From Candidatus Sulfotelmatobacter sp. (GTDB lineage Bacteria; Acidobacteriota; Terriglobia; Terriglobales; Acidobacteriaceae), in assembly GCA_017883385.1 (NCBI GenBank), contig JADGNQ010000054.1:1-34227 (forward strand): 34,227 nt of DNA, in the 5' to 3' direction. The position numbers were made by a program, and so were the translations under genes. The notes beneath the pieces are model-generated. The model was not told the origin of the DNA. It did not search any database and saw nothing but the letters and a program-made list of their open reading frames with translations. Below, piece after piece: positions 1-6,927 of the stretch. Each line of letters begins with the position of its first letter. Positions within the stretch are counted from its first letter, which is position 1.

Positions 1-2
1 GC

Positions 3-284
3 TTCGGGTACAGCCTGGAGTGGCTGGGGCGGGACGCCTTTGTCGACGAGTTTTACTTGTGTGAAGAATATCGCGGGCGGGGCTGGGGCCGCGAAACGAT
101 GGCCGTTGTGGAAGAGGCAGCGAGAGCGGACGGGGTTCGCACGCTTCACCTGGAGGTCGTGCAGCAGAACTCCGCGGCGTTGCAGCTATACCGCAAGCTT
201 GGCTTTCAAGAACATGCCAGCACGTTCCTGTCGAAATGGATCGCGCAGGATGCTTCGAAGCCGCAGGGACGAAACGGGCATTGA
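3..284 (+). CDS. GNAT-family N-acetyltransferase, C-terminal part (5' end outside window)
   Basis: The frame is open from the window edge, so the start codon and N-terminal half are missing. The visible 93 residues hold the acetyl-CoA pyrophosphate-binding signature of GNAT enzymes (YRGRGWGRETM, the R/Q-x-x-G-x-G/A loop), then a helix, the strand LHLEVVQQN, and the C-terminal segment SAALQLYRKLGFQE, typical of the last GNAT motif. Such enzymes move the acetyl group of acetyl-CoA to an amine on a small molecule or a protein N-terminus; the substrate cannot be told from this fragment. It ends with TGA. The next gene follows after about 150 bases, so they are probably separate transcription units. 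The family call is firm; the function is not. Confidence 0.85.
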   Translation, partial: FGYSLEWLGRDAFVDEFYLCEEYRGRGWGRETMAVVEEAARADGVRTLHLEVVQQNSAALQLYRKLGFQEHASTFLSKWIAQDASKPQGRNGH

Positions 285-433
285 CTTCCAAACCTAACCC
301 GTAATGATTCGTGTTCGGGCATTCGTGTTCGGGCCCTCTGGGACGCGCGGTAGACTTCTGCTATGCTTTTCGCGCTGTTCCTTCCGTGCCCTCACTCGCG
401 TCGGAGTAGCCGACGTTATTCAAGGAGACTGCC

Positions 434-1063
434 GTGCTTCGATCGATGATCCGAATTGCAGGTTTCGTTGCGTTGCTGGTGGTGGCCAGCGTTGCCTTGG
501 CGCAAACCGAATTCTCCGCCGACGTTGTCGACACCGCCCGCCAGAAACAGGGCAAAGGCCCGACCAAAGTTTATTTTGGCAAAGACAAGGTGCGGTTCGA
601 CGCTCAAGACTCGCGGGATCCCCGCGGCGGTGGAGCGGTCATCTTCGATCTCACCCACGAGAGTTGGATCGTACTGATGGACCAGCAGCACATGTACATG
701 GAAATGCCAACGAAAATGATGGAGAGCAAGGGAATGTTCCACTTCTTCAAGACCGGCGACGTCGAGAACGCGTGCTCGGAGTGGCTGCAACAGGCCCGGA
801 ACAAGGGAGGCACCTGCCACAAGGTCGGAAGCGAAACGGTGAACGGACGCAGCACGGTGAAGTATGAAGGGACGAACTCGAGTGGGGAAGCCGGCTCGAT
901 GTGGATGGATTCGAAGTTGCGTTTTCCGGTGAAGTGGGAAGGCAAGAACAATGGCGGTGAATTGCAGAACATCAAAGAAGGATCGCAGCCCGCGAGCCTG
1001 TTCGAGATTCCTGCAGATTACAAGAAGTTCGATATGGGCGGGATGATGAAGCAGAATCAGTGA
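434..1063 (+). CDS. Secreted protein with LolA/DUF4412-like features
   Basis: The product is 209 residues. A signal peptide (basic MLRSMIR, hydrophobic core IAGFVALLVVASVA, cleavage near ALAQ) predicts export to the periplasm or outside. The mature part is rich in short beta strands (TKVYFGKDKVRFD, STVKYEG, RFPVKWEG) and ends in a Met/Gln-rich tail (MGGMMKQNQ), which resembles DUF4412/LolA-like secreted proteins. No catalytic residues are recognisable. Two cysteines (ENACSEW and GGTCHK) could form a disulfide. I chose the GTG at 434 because AAGGAG lies 6 bases upstream; an in-frame ATG at 446 is an alternative. It is followed by a dispersed repeat and then a response-regulator gene, with no sign of an operon. 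The function is unknown. Confidence 0.8.
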   Translation: MLRSMIRIAGFVALLVVASVALAQTEFSADVVDTARQKQGKGPTKVYFGKDKVRFDAQDSRDPRGGGAVIFDLTHESWIVLMDQQHMYMEMPTKMMESKGMFHFFKTGDVENACSEWLQQARNKGGTCHKVGSETVNGRSTVKYEGTNSSGEAGSMWMDSKLRFPVKWEGKNNGGELQNIKEGSQPASLFEIPADYKKFDMGGMMKQNQ

Positions 1064-1071
1064 GCAAAGCC

Positions 1072-1102
1072 TTAACCACAGAGGACACGGAGATCACAGA
1101 GG
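1072..1102. repeat. Dispersed CACAGAGG-type repeat
   Basis: The sequence reads TTAACCACAGAGGACACGGA and continues with another CACAGAGG unit. Related copies occur at 30781-30818 (inverted) and 32494-32518. All share the core ACCAC(A/G)GAG followed by CAC(A/G)GAG. It lies between two genes and has no coding appearance. Confidence 0.6.
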
Positions 1103-1178
1103 GAAGCCTGCGTTGCGCCGGAAAAATCGGGCTACTATACTCAGGGCAGTGGTCCCCTTGCCTGTTTCCGGAGCAGCG

Positions 1179-1958
1179 ATGCCTTTATCCGCGGTAATTG
1201 TGGACGACGAGCAACTTGCCCGCGACGAACTCGCTTACCTGCTGAAGAATACCGGCGACGTAAATGTCGTGGCCCAGGGCAAGAATGGCCTGGAAGCCGT
1301 CAACCTGATCAAGGAACACAGTCCCGATCTGGTTTTCCTCGACGTGCAAATGCCCGGACTCGACGGCTTCGGTGTCATCAAGAAGCTGCTCGACAAAAAG
1401 ATTCCGCTGCCCAAGATCGTGTTTGCCACCGCGTTTGATCAATATGCGGTAAAGGCGTTCGAGGTGAACGCGGTCGACTATCTGCTGAAGCCTTTCGACA
1501 AGAAGCGGGTTGCGCAGGCGATCCAGAAGGCGCGGGTCAAGCAGGACGCCGACGGCCCGCCAGCGGACAAGATCGAGACGCTCGTGCGGATGATCGAGTC
1601 CCAGAAACAGCCAGCCTCGAAGATTCTACTCAAGGCGATCGGGCGCATGTTTCTGGTGGACCAGAAAGACATCTGTTATGCGTGGATCGAAGACGGAGTG
1701 ATTACAGTGGTGACCGGGGGAGCGGCCGGCATGGAAGGCCAATCGAACTGCCGGACCCTGGAAGAACTGCTGGCGGCGCTAGACACGAATCTTTTTTGGC
1801 GGGCGCACCGCTCCTACCTGGTGAATATCAACCGTATCCGTGAAGTCGTTCCCTGGTTCAAGAGCTCCTACCAACTGCGCATGGACGACAAGAAGCAGAC
1901 CGAGATACCCGTGAGCCGGGCTCAAACCAAACGACTGCGGGAATTGTTCGGACTCTGA
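1179..1958 (+). CDS. LytTR-family response regulator
   Basis: The product is 259 residues: a receiver domain (about 5-120) and a C-terminal LytTR DNA-binding domain (about 150-257). The receiver has the acidic pair in VIVDDEQ (D9, D10), the phospho-acceptor D55 in LVFLDVQMPG, the Thr of VFATAFD and the conserved Lys104 of LLKPFD. The LytTR part shows the usual elements: ILLKAIGRMFLVD, the strand ITVVTGG, WRAHRSYLVNINRI and IPVSRAQTKRLRELFG. Such proteins bind direct repeats upstream of target genes when phosphorylated by a histidine kinase. No kinase gene is adjacent, so this is an orphan regulator here. I chose the ATG at 1179 because GGAG lies 5 bases upstream and the family starts right at the first strand; the open frame extends 22 codons upstream but has no good ribosome site. 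Confidence 0.93.
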   Translation: MPLSAVIVDDEQLARDELAYLLKNTGDVNVVAQGKNGLEAVNLIKEHSPDLVFLDVQMPGLDGFGVIKKLLDKKIPLPKIVFATAFDQYAVKAFEVNAVDYLLKPFDKKRVAQAIQKARVKQDADGPPADKIETLVRMIESQKQPASKILLKAIGRMFLVDQKDICYAWIEDGVITVVTGGAAGMEGQSNCRTLEELLAALDTNLFWRAHRSYLVNINRIREVVPWFKSSYQLRMDDKKQTEIPVSRAQTKRLRELFGL

Positions 1959-2120
1959 GCTTGAACCTCTGGAGTGGAAAGCGTCAGCCTGCCGCTCAGT
2001 CCCGAAGGCGCGGGCACGCGTGTTCAGGCGTTCGGGGCTCCGGGGTTGCGGCGGCCTCGCGGAATTCTCCGCTCTTTCCACCGTGGCCAGCAGATCGCTA
2101 ATCAGAGTACCCGTATACAT
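1779..2120 (-). CDS. Possible small protein with a strong ribosome site, 3' part antisense to the response regulator
   Basis: The ATG at 2120 (minus strand) is preceded by GGGAGGAG about 6 bases away, one of the best ribosome sites in the window. The first residues, MYTGTLISDLLATVERAE, look like the amphipathic N-terminus of small acidobacterial proteins I recall from memory. After about residue 20 the sequence becomes Pro/Arg/Ser-rich and unconvincing, and the last 60 codons run antisense through the end of the response-regulator gene. Either only the N-terminus is real and the frame was broken soon after, or the whole frame is chance. I believe the start more than the C-terminus. Confidence 0.35.
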   Translation of the reverse strand: MYTGTLISDLLATVERAENSARPPQPRSPERLNTRARAFGTERQADAFHSRGSSSESEQFPQSFGLSPAHGYLGLLLVVHAQLVGALEPGNDFTDTVDIHQVGAVRPPKKIRV

Positions 2121-2214
2121 CGATATCTCCTCCCAAAGCAGTGGCGGAGTAGTGTTCAGGACAACTCTGGAGGACAGCTGAAAAAGTGGCCGTCCTCCAG
2201 TCCCAGGGGGAAGG

Positions 2215-2934
2215 CTAAACTGCCAAGGCCTCTAATGCTTCGCGATTCCGGATGACCAGCGTGGGGCCATCCAGACGAATCAACTGCTTTTTCTTCAGAT
2301 CACTCAAGAGGCGGGTAACGGTTTCACGGGAGGAACCAATGCGCTGTGCCATCTCTTCATGAGTCATCGAGGACTGGATACGAATCTCGAGGTCTTCGAT
2401 GTCCTGCGCCTGCGCCGGAGAGCGGGACAAGAGCAGTCTCGCCAGCTTGCCCGCGGAAGAACGGGTAAGCACAAGATCGTGGATATCGCGATAGGCTGAC
2501 TGGAAATCGCGGCTCAGACAATGTGCGGTGTGGACACCCACTTCACTGTGAGACTGCATCATCTCCAGGAAGTGCTTGCGATCCACGAAGTTCAACTGGC
2601 ACGGAGTCGCGGTCTCGGCGGTAGTTTCGTAACCCACTCCCGAAATCGCAGCGCTAAGGCCGAGAGCTTCTCCGGCTGCGGCGGTTTTGAGAATGAGAAT
2701 CTTGCCTTCGCGCGAGGTGGTGGAGAGGTTCACTTTGCCCGAGCACAGCATGAACATGCCGCGAGGGCTCTGCCCTTCGACAAACAGGATCGCTCCGGCA
2801 GGGAGAATGCTCTTGTGGCTGATCTGATTCAGCGCTTCCAGTGCGGGATTGGAGAATCCGCAGAAGAAGCCGGTTTTGGTGGTCGTGCACTCAGCACAGT
2901 TGTCGATGATGTCAAGCCCATAGGGCGCTTTCAT
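2215..2934 (-). CDS. FNR/CRP-family transcriptional regulator with FNR-like cysteines
   Basis: The product is 239 residues: a cyclic-nucleotide-binding-type beta-barrel (about 30-125), a dimerisation helix (about 130-160) and a winged helix-turn-helix (about 170-235; recognition segment RIGSSRETVTRLLSDL). The N-terminus carries Cys13, Cys16 and Cys25 (DNCAECTTTK, GFFC), and Cys112 (ATPCQLNF) falls where the fourth cluster Cys of E. coli FNR lies. An oxygen- or NO-sensing iron-sulfur cluster is therefore plausible, though the Cys spacing is not identical to E. coli FNR. The ATG at 2934 has GGAGGC 6 bases upstream. The same frame stays open far upstream (see 2935-3264), so a longer translation product is possible. 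The other minus-strand regulator starts about 850 bases upstream of this gene. Confidence 0.9.
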   Translation of the reverse strand: MKAPYGLDIIDNCAECTTTKTGFFCGFSNPALEALNQISHKSILPAGAILFVEGQSPRGMFMLCSGKVNLSTTSREGKILILKTAAAGEALGLSAAISGVGYETTAETATPCQLNFVDRKHFLEMMQSHSEVGVHTAHCLSRDFQSAYRDIHDLVLTRSSAGKLARLLLSRSPAQAQDIEDLEIRIQSSMTHEEMAQRIGSSRETVTRLLSDLKKKQLIRLDGPTLVIRNREALEALAV

Positions 2935-3264
2935 GTTTGCCTCCGTTGCGGCGGACCTCTTTTGCCTGGCAGTGCACTCCGAAGCTGATGCCAGTCCCGC
3001 TCCTCCCAGATGATGCGAACTGGAGAGCAGAGCGCGGGCGTGGGCACGGGTATCGCCGTGCGAACTCTTTGCGGCCGCAAGCAGTTCCCAGGCGGCGCTG
3101 GGCTCTTCCCGCCGCTCCCACTCGAGGTGACACGCAAACAAGTAGAGAGGATCGACCTCCTGCGGGTGAGTCGCCGGAGCGGGTTGAAAATCCGGGCTGG
3201 CCAAGTGGCGGGCGTCTGTTTCGCTGGGCAACGGTTGCTCAATCCGCGACGTGCTCCATCCCAT
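2935..3264 (-). CDS. Open coding-like segment in frame with the FNR-like gene (small HEAT-like protein or N-terminal extension)
   Basis: Upstream of the FNR-like start, the same frame runs without a stop through 110 codons from an ATG at 3264. The part VDPLYLFACHLEWERREEP followed by AAWELLAAAKSS and DTRAHARALLSSS looks like real protein: a short helical, HEAT-like module. I believe similar small proteins occur next to CRP-type regulators in acidobacteria, but this is from memory. No clear ribosome site precedes 3264. The FNR-like gene's own GGAGGC site lies inside the last codons of this segment. Either a separate small gene has lost its stop codon and now reads into the regulator, or the regulator has two translation starts. 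The start position is uncertain. Confidence 0.35.
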
Positions 3265-3789
3265 GTTGAGGCTCGAATGATCGCTGGCGGGGCGGCAGGG
3301 TTGTGGTTTTGGCAAGGCTGCGGACGTATCGAGAACCCGGCCCGCAACGCCAGGGTTTAACTGCTGATATCTACTGGTTAACAACACTTCTATGACTCCA
3401 CAAAATCGGCAAGTACGCCGGGAAGATTTCTGTCTGTAAGCAGGAGCCGTATCTGCGAGGTCGAGGGGGATAACTTGCATCGGCCAGAGGCAGAGTAAGC
3501 CAAGCATGATGCACGTGGTGTTCCATAATGGTCCGGGGGCGGGGAAGGCGGGAACTTCCCTGTTTGGAACGAGTTCCAAAACAGCAAACTCAGAGTCTGC
3601 TGCGAGGGAAGTGCCGGGACCTCGGCAAACTGCCGATTAGCCGTCAATCGCGAGTGTGCCGCGGACCCTTGGTTCTCAGCGCGAAAAGGCCCAACCCTCC
3701 CACTTCGCTTAGGACAGCCTGTCCCGCAAAGGGACGCGAGACAGGCGCACCCGGCAGATTGGGCGCAACAACAGCTGGGAGGCGCTTGT
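3265..3789. other. Intergenic region without a convincing gene
   Basis: No frame here looks coding. A stem pairs GCCTGTC (3717-3723) with GACAGGC (3740-3746), with CCC/GGG inside, just downstream of the sigma54-activator gene. No T-run follows on the minus strand, so it is probably a dispersed-repeat remnant rather than a terminator. Confidence 0.4.
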
Positions 3790-5208
3790 TTAAGAACTCA
3801 AGTAGTTCTGGCGTGTGATTTTCAGGCGCTGCATCTTCGATTGGAGGGTAGTGCGCTTCAGACCCAGGCGATGGGCAGCGCCACCGGGTCCAGACAAGAC
3901 GCCTCCAGTTTCGCGGAGAGTGCGGATGATGTGCCCTCGTTCGGCATTATCCAAAGTGTGATCCGGCGGGGAAACCGGGGCCGGGCTTTCCCTTCGCAGT
4001 TCCGACAAAGGGACACGCAGGGCATGGCCCTCGCTCAGAATGACGGAGCGTTCCATCAGGTTTTCAAGTTCGCGAACGTTTCCCGGCCAGTGCCATTCGG
4101 TCAGCGCTTTCATGGTTTCCTTGGGAACAGTTTCAATATGGCGATCCATGCGCTGAGCAAACTTGCGAACGAAGTAGCGGACCAGCAGTGGAATATCCTC
4201 GCGGCGCTCGCGCACGGGAGGCACGTGGATGGGAAACACGCTGAGACGGTAGAACAGATCACTGCGAAATTCACGCTGCGCGATGCCCTCGGCCAAGTCC
4301 CGATTCGTCGCCGCAACCAGGCGCAGGTTCACTTTGATCGTACGGTTGCTGCCGAGGCGTTCGAACTCCTGATCCTGAAGCACGCGCAGAAGCTTGGGCT
4401 GAAGTTCGAAAGGGATTTCGCCGATTTCGTCAAGGAAGAGAGTTCCGCCGTCGGCGAGCTCCATGCGCCCGACCTTCTGACTTACGGCGCCGGTGAAAGC
4501 GCCTTTTTCGTGGCCGAACATTTCGCTCTCCAACAGGCCCGTAGGAATAGCGGCGCAATTGAGCTTGATGAAACTACCGTCCTTGCGGCGGCTCAATCGG
4601 TGGACGGCGCGGGCGATCAGTTCCTTGCCGGTGCCGGTCTCCCCCAGAATCAAGACAGTCGCATCGCTGGCGGCGACCGTTGCCACCTGGTCGAGTACTT
4701 GCTTGAGAGCGGGACTGTCGCCCACGATTTCGGCAAAGTGGCCCTGGGAGCGAATCTCGCCCTCCAGATATTTCCGGCCTTCCGAAAGGCGCTGTTTTAG
4801 AGTTTCGATTTCGGCTGCGGCTCGATTGTTTTCCAGAGCGATGGCGAACTGAGCGGCGACTTGATTGAGAAGAGTCAGGTCCTCGGGCTGAAAAGCGTCT
4901 GCCCGCGTGCTGCCTAGCACAAGAACTCCCAATGCGTCGTTGGGCCGGAAAAGAGGAAGGCAACACAGGGATTGAAATCCTTCCGCCAGAAAGGCCTTTG
5001 CAATGTCCGCCTTAAAACCGAGCATCTGCTCCTTCGAGAAAATCAGCGGGGTGCGCTCTCGCAGAGCGCGGCCACCAGGACTGTTGTGGGCGCTGATGGG
5101 GAGGGACGAAAGCAACCCTTTTCCTAACGGAAAATCTTCAGCCTGGCGGACCAGAAGCCCGGTGTTGGCATCGTGTAACTCGAAGCCGGCGTATTCCTGA
5201 CGCAGCAC
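3790..5208 (-). CDS. Sigma54-dependent activator, C-terminal part: GAF, AAA+ and Fis-type HTH
   Basis: The 472 codons encode most of a GAF sensor domain (about 1-130), a sigma54-interaction AAA+ ATPase (about 160-390) and a Fis-type helix-turn-helix (about 430-468, [20 protein letters not shown]). Walker A is GETGTGKE (189-196), the sigma54-contacting GAFTGA loop is at 236-241, Walker B is GGTLFLDE (254-261), and the arginine-finger region reads [14 protein letters not shown]. All key ATPase residues are intact, so this part could remodel sigma54 RNA polymerase. The same frame continues upstream through a single TAG (5224-5226) into a PAS domain, so this is the back part of one interrupted gene of about 662 codons. 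The GTG at 5208 is only the first start after the stop; it has no ribosome site and would cut into the GAF domain. Confidence 0.85.
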   Translation of the reverse strand: MLRQEYAGFELHDANTGLLVRQAEDFPLGKGLLSSLPISAHNSPGGRALRERTPLIFSKEQMLGFKADIAKAFLAEGFQSLCCLPLFRPNDALGVLVLGSTRADAFQPEDLTLLNQVAAQFAIALENNRAAAEIETLKQRLSEGRKYLEGEIRSQGHFAEIVGDSPALKQVLDQVATVAASDATVLILGETGTGKELIARAVHRLSRRKDGSFIKLNCAAIPTGLLESEMFGHEKGAFTGAVSQKVGRMELADGGTLFLDEIGEIPFELQPKLLRVLQDQEFERLGSNRTIKVNLRLVAATNRDLAEGIAQREFRSDLFYRLSVFPIHVPPVRERREDIPLLVRYFVRKFAQRMDRHIETVPKETMKALTEWHWPGNVRELENLMERSVILSEGHALRVPLSELRRESPAPVSPPDHTLDNAERGHIIRTLRETGGVLSGPGGAAHRLGLKRTTLQSKMQRLKITRQNYLSS

Positions 5209-5223
5209 GCGGCGGATGCGCGC

Positions 5224-5226
5224 CTA
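5224..5226 (-). other. In-frame amber codon splitting the sigma54 activator
   Basis: The minus strand reads CCA CGA ATT TAG GCG CGC ATC CGC, that is F-P-R-I-stop-A-R-I-R. The upstream PAS frame and the downstream GAF frame are the same frame, with no insertion or deletion. FhlA-like GAF domains commonly begin as FP.IS..IRRV, so a Ser codon (TCG) changed to TAG by one base explains the break. Confidence 0.8.
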
Positions 5227-5778
5227 AATTCGTGGAAACACCTGATGCATGTCCCAATTCGCCGCCAGGATCGCGCTCACATCCAACAGCATCTGCAGTC
5301 GGTCCGTCTCTTTGCGCAGTTTTCCGCCAATGTCCTGGAGTGGCTCTTCCGGTTTTTCTTGCCCAGCGACCTCGACCACGACGACGCCGATTCGAGCGAT
5401 GATTCCGGTTCCATCTTTGATGGGGAAGGAGTGCGCAATCCAGTGAACGAGTTCTCCTCTTGCAGGGAGCATGGCGGAAACCGCGAAGTCCACAAACGGT
5501 TCCCCCGTGGAAAAGACGCGTCGAAGCTCGGGCTCCGCCACATCGGCAAAGTTTCCTAGAACTTCACGTACGGTCTTGCCCAAGTGGTCGGGAGCGGGGA
5601 TGCCGTTGATTTCCGCCAACCTATTGTTGATCGCGAGATACCGAAGGTCAGAGTCGAGAATGCATAGTCCCACGGTGGACGAACTGAAGTAGGCACCGAG
5701 CATCTTCTCCGGATTGGTAAAGGCTTCGGGGTCCACGAAGGGAATCAACTTGCCGGCGTCGGGGCGATCAGTCGGCAT
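5224..5778 (-). CDS. N-terminal PAS part of the interrupted sigma54 activator
   Basis: This 184-residue piece contains a PAS domain (about 25-140: MLGAYFSSSTVGLCILDSD, then YLAINNRLAEINGIP, VREVLGNF and the beta-sheet IGVVVVEVAG), followed by a coiled linker (GGKLRKETDRLQMLLDVSAIL) and the first residues of the GAF domain. It stops at TAG exactly where the GAF domain should continue. PAS domains bind small ligands or cofactors such as haem or flavin; the ligand cannot be told here. The start is the ATG at 5778; a weak GAGG lies 9 bases upstream. Alone it would be a sensor module without output. With read-through it would form a 662-residue PAS-GAF-AAA-HTH activator, a usual architecture in acidobacteria. 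Confidence 0.75.
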   Translation of the reverse strand: MPTDRPDAGKLIPFVDPEAFTNPEKMLGAYFSSSTVGLCILDSDLRYLAINNRLAEINGIPAPDHLGKTVREVLGNFADVAEPELRRVFSTGEPFVDFAVSAMLPARGELVHWIAHSFPIKDGTGIIARIGVVVVEVAGQEKPEEPLQDIGGKLRKETDRLQMLLDVSAILAANWDMHQVFPRI

Positions 5779-6185
5779 CGTGGGAGACCTCAGTCAGTCG
5801 CCTGTCGTTCGCAGCCAGGTGTGCAAGATGGATAACGGGATTCTCGCCGGTCCCTGCCCCACTGCGATTCGACACGTCAATTTCAGCTCTTCGGAATACA
5901 GGACTCACCTCACTTGAAGAGGAGGGATGCGGTGAGCCAGCGAGGGCAACGGAACTGTGAAGGACGCGGAGAGAAGAGAGCAGCCGGGACTGACGATGAT
6001 CGCGGTGGGTGGGGAAAGAGGGCACCCCAGCCACATTTCGAGGCGCGGGGTAGAGCGACAATTCAAATTTCAAGCGTAGAGCGTTTGAGGGGCCCACAAA
6101 AAAACAACTCCCCTACGCCGCCTCCCCCTCAAAAGGCGACGTTACTACTACCGAGCACAGTGGATTATACGCACAGAGTCAAACG
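5779..6185. other. Intergenic region upstream of two divergent genes
   Basis: No convincing gene is visible. A long plus-strand frame from 5914 is Arg/Pro-rich and has no family resemblance. The region probably holds the promoters of the sigma54 activator (leftward) and the small gene at 6186 (rightward); I see no clear sigma70 or sigma54 box. Confidence 0.35.
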
Positions 6186-6572
6186 ATGTGTGCTTTTTCT
6201 GTTCTTGCCGGTTTTCAGAACATCGCTTGCCCCACAAGAAAATCGTTCTCCGACCGGGCGGTCGGTTCCCTGGCCGGCGGGTCTGACTGCGCGGGCGCGA
6301 CGGAACCGGAGAACTATAATGACCACGTGGCCAGAGGCTGGGAGAGCAAATCGGTCGAAGCTCAGCAGGCGGAGGCGGCCGAGAAGTCGAGCCAACCTCG
6401 CCCAAGGATGAGTACGCACGAAGCGGCGGTTTTTCGTGAGAGCGAGAATCTTCGGCTCGCCCGTCAGCAAGTACTTCAGCAGTTGCAGACGAGCCGAAAT
6501 CCGCGGCACCGAAAGTTGATGGAAGACGCGCTCGCCGATCTGGATGAGAAGCTGGGCAGGCTGGCGAAGTAG
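6186..6572 (+). CDS. Small charged helical protein, acidobacterial type; start uncertain
   Basis: The last ~85 codons look real. YNDHVARGWESKSVEAQQAE is followed by a charged helical region (STHEAAVFRESENLRLARQ) and a C-terminal motif SRNPRHRKLMEDALADLDEKL. I recall small acidobacterial proteins of this form that begin just before NDHVARGW. The only ATG in this frame is at 6186, about 40 codons too early, and the extra N-terminus (MCAFSVLAGFQN...) looks non-coding. A non-ATG start near 6300, or a lost start codon, is therefore likely. No function is known. It probably lies in the cytoplasm, as no signal peptide or membrane segment is seen in the reliable part. purS follows 77 bases downstream. 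Confidence 0.55.
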   Translation: MCAFSVLAGFQNIACPTRKSFSDRAVGSLAGGSDCAGATEPENYNDHVARGWESKSVEAQQAEAAEKSSQPRPRMSTHEAAVFRESENLRLARQQVLQQLQTSRNPRHRKLMEDALADLDEKLGRLAK

Positions 6573-6585
6573 TGCGCACGTCGTA

Positions 6586-6613
6586 CCTCGGACGTCGGAT
6601 CTCAGGTCCGAGG
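6586..6613. repeat. Short inverted repeat (hairpin) before purS
   Basis: CCTCGGAC (6586-6593) pairs perfectly with GTCCGAGG (6606-6613) around a 12-base loop. No T-run follows, so it is not a typical terminator. It resembles the dispersed GTCGGAC-type repeats. Confidence 0.4.
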
Positions 6614-6634
6614 GCCATCACCAGGACCGTCACG

Positions 6635-6640
6635 TATAAT
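6635..6640 (+). promoter_or_regulatory. Possible -10 box of purS
   Basis: A perfect TATAAT lies 9 bases before the purS ATG. No good -35 box is visible at the right distance. If used, transcription would start only a few bases before the ATG, giving an almost leaderless mRNA; this fits the lack of a ribosome site before purS. Confidence 0.35.
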
Positions 6641-6649
6641 GATTCTTTT

Positions 6650-6895
6650 ATGACAGCCTACGTCTACGTCTCTCTCAAGAAAAGCGTTCTCGACCCCCAG
6701 GGTAAAACCATTCAGGGCGCACTCAAGAAGATGGGCTACAAGGGTCTGGAGAGCGTTCGCCAGGGAAAGTATTTCGAACTCGCGCTCGACGGGGGCCTGT
6801 CGCGCGAAGAGGCCCAGGCGGAAGTCGAGCGGATCGCCCGCGAAGTGCTCACCAACCCCGTAATTGAAGAATTCCGTTTCTCCCTCGCCGAGTAA
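6650..6895 (+). CDS. purS: Phosphoribosylformylglycinamidine synthase, PurS subunit
   Basis: The product is 81 residues, the normal PurS length. It has the typical N-terminal strand [19 protein letters not shown], then [24 protein letters not shown] and the C-terminal [15 protein letters not shown]. PurS bridges the glutaminase PurQ and the synthase PurL in step four of purine synthesis, where formylglycinamide ribotide is converted to the amidine using glutamine and ATP. purQ and purL are not in this window. The ATG at 6650 is chosen from the protein family; the longer frame from a GTG at 6572 adds an implausible N-terminus. No Shine-Dalgarno sequence precedes it. glmS follows 32 bases after the stop and may be co-transcribed; both enzymes use glutamine-derived nitrogen, but the link may be chance. 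Confidence 0.93.
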   Translation: MTAYVYVSLKKSVLDPQGKTIQGALKKMGYKGLESVRQGKYFELALDGGLSREEAQAEVERIAREVLTNPVIEEFRFSLAE

Positions 6896-6927
6896 GGCAT
6901 CGACGGGGAATCCATCGAGGTTTCCAC

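Noticed and set aside
304..867. Long plus-strand frame overlapping the secreted-protein gene
   Set aside because: Arg-rich translation without family features; the gene at 434 in another frame has a signal peptide and ribosome site.
3841..4800. 319-codon frame antisense to the sigma54 activator
   Set aside because: It mirrors the codon bias of the activator gene, whose AAA+ motifs are unmistakable.
6315..6320. A perfect TATAAT
   Set aside because: It lies inside the likely coding part of the small gene (codons for YND), and no -35 box matches; probably chance.
5914..6411. 165-codon plus-strand frame in the intergenic region
   Set aside because: Composition is Arg/Pro/Gln-rich and random-looking, and it overlaps the better supported small protein at 6186-6572.
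6896..6927. Possible glmS ribozyme before glmS
   Set aside because: The gap is only 32 bases, too short for the ribozyme.
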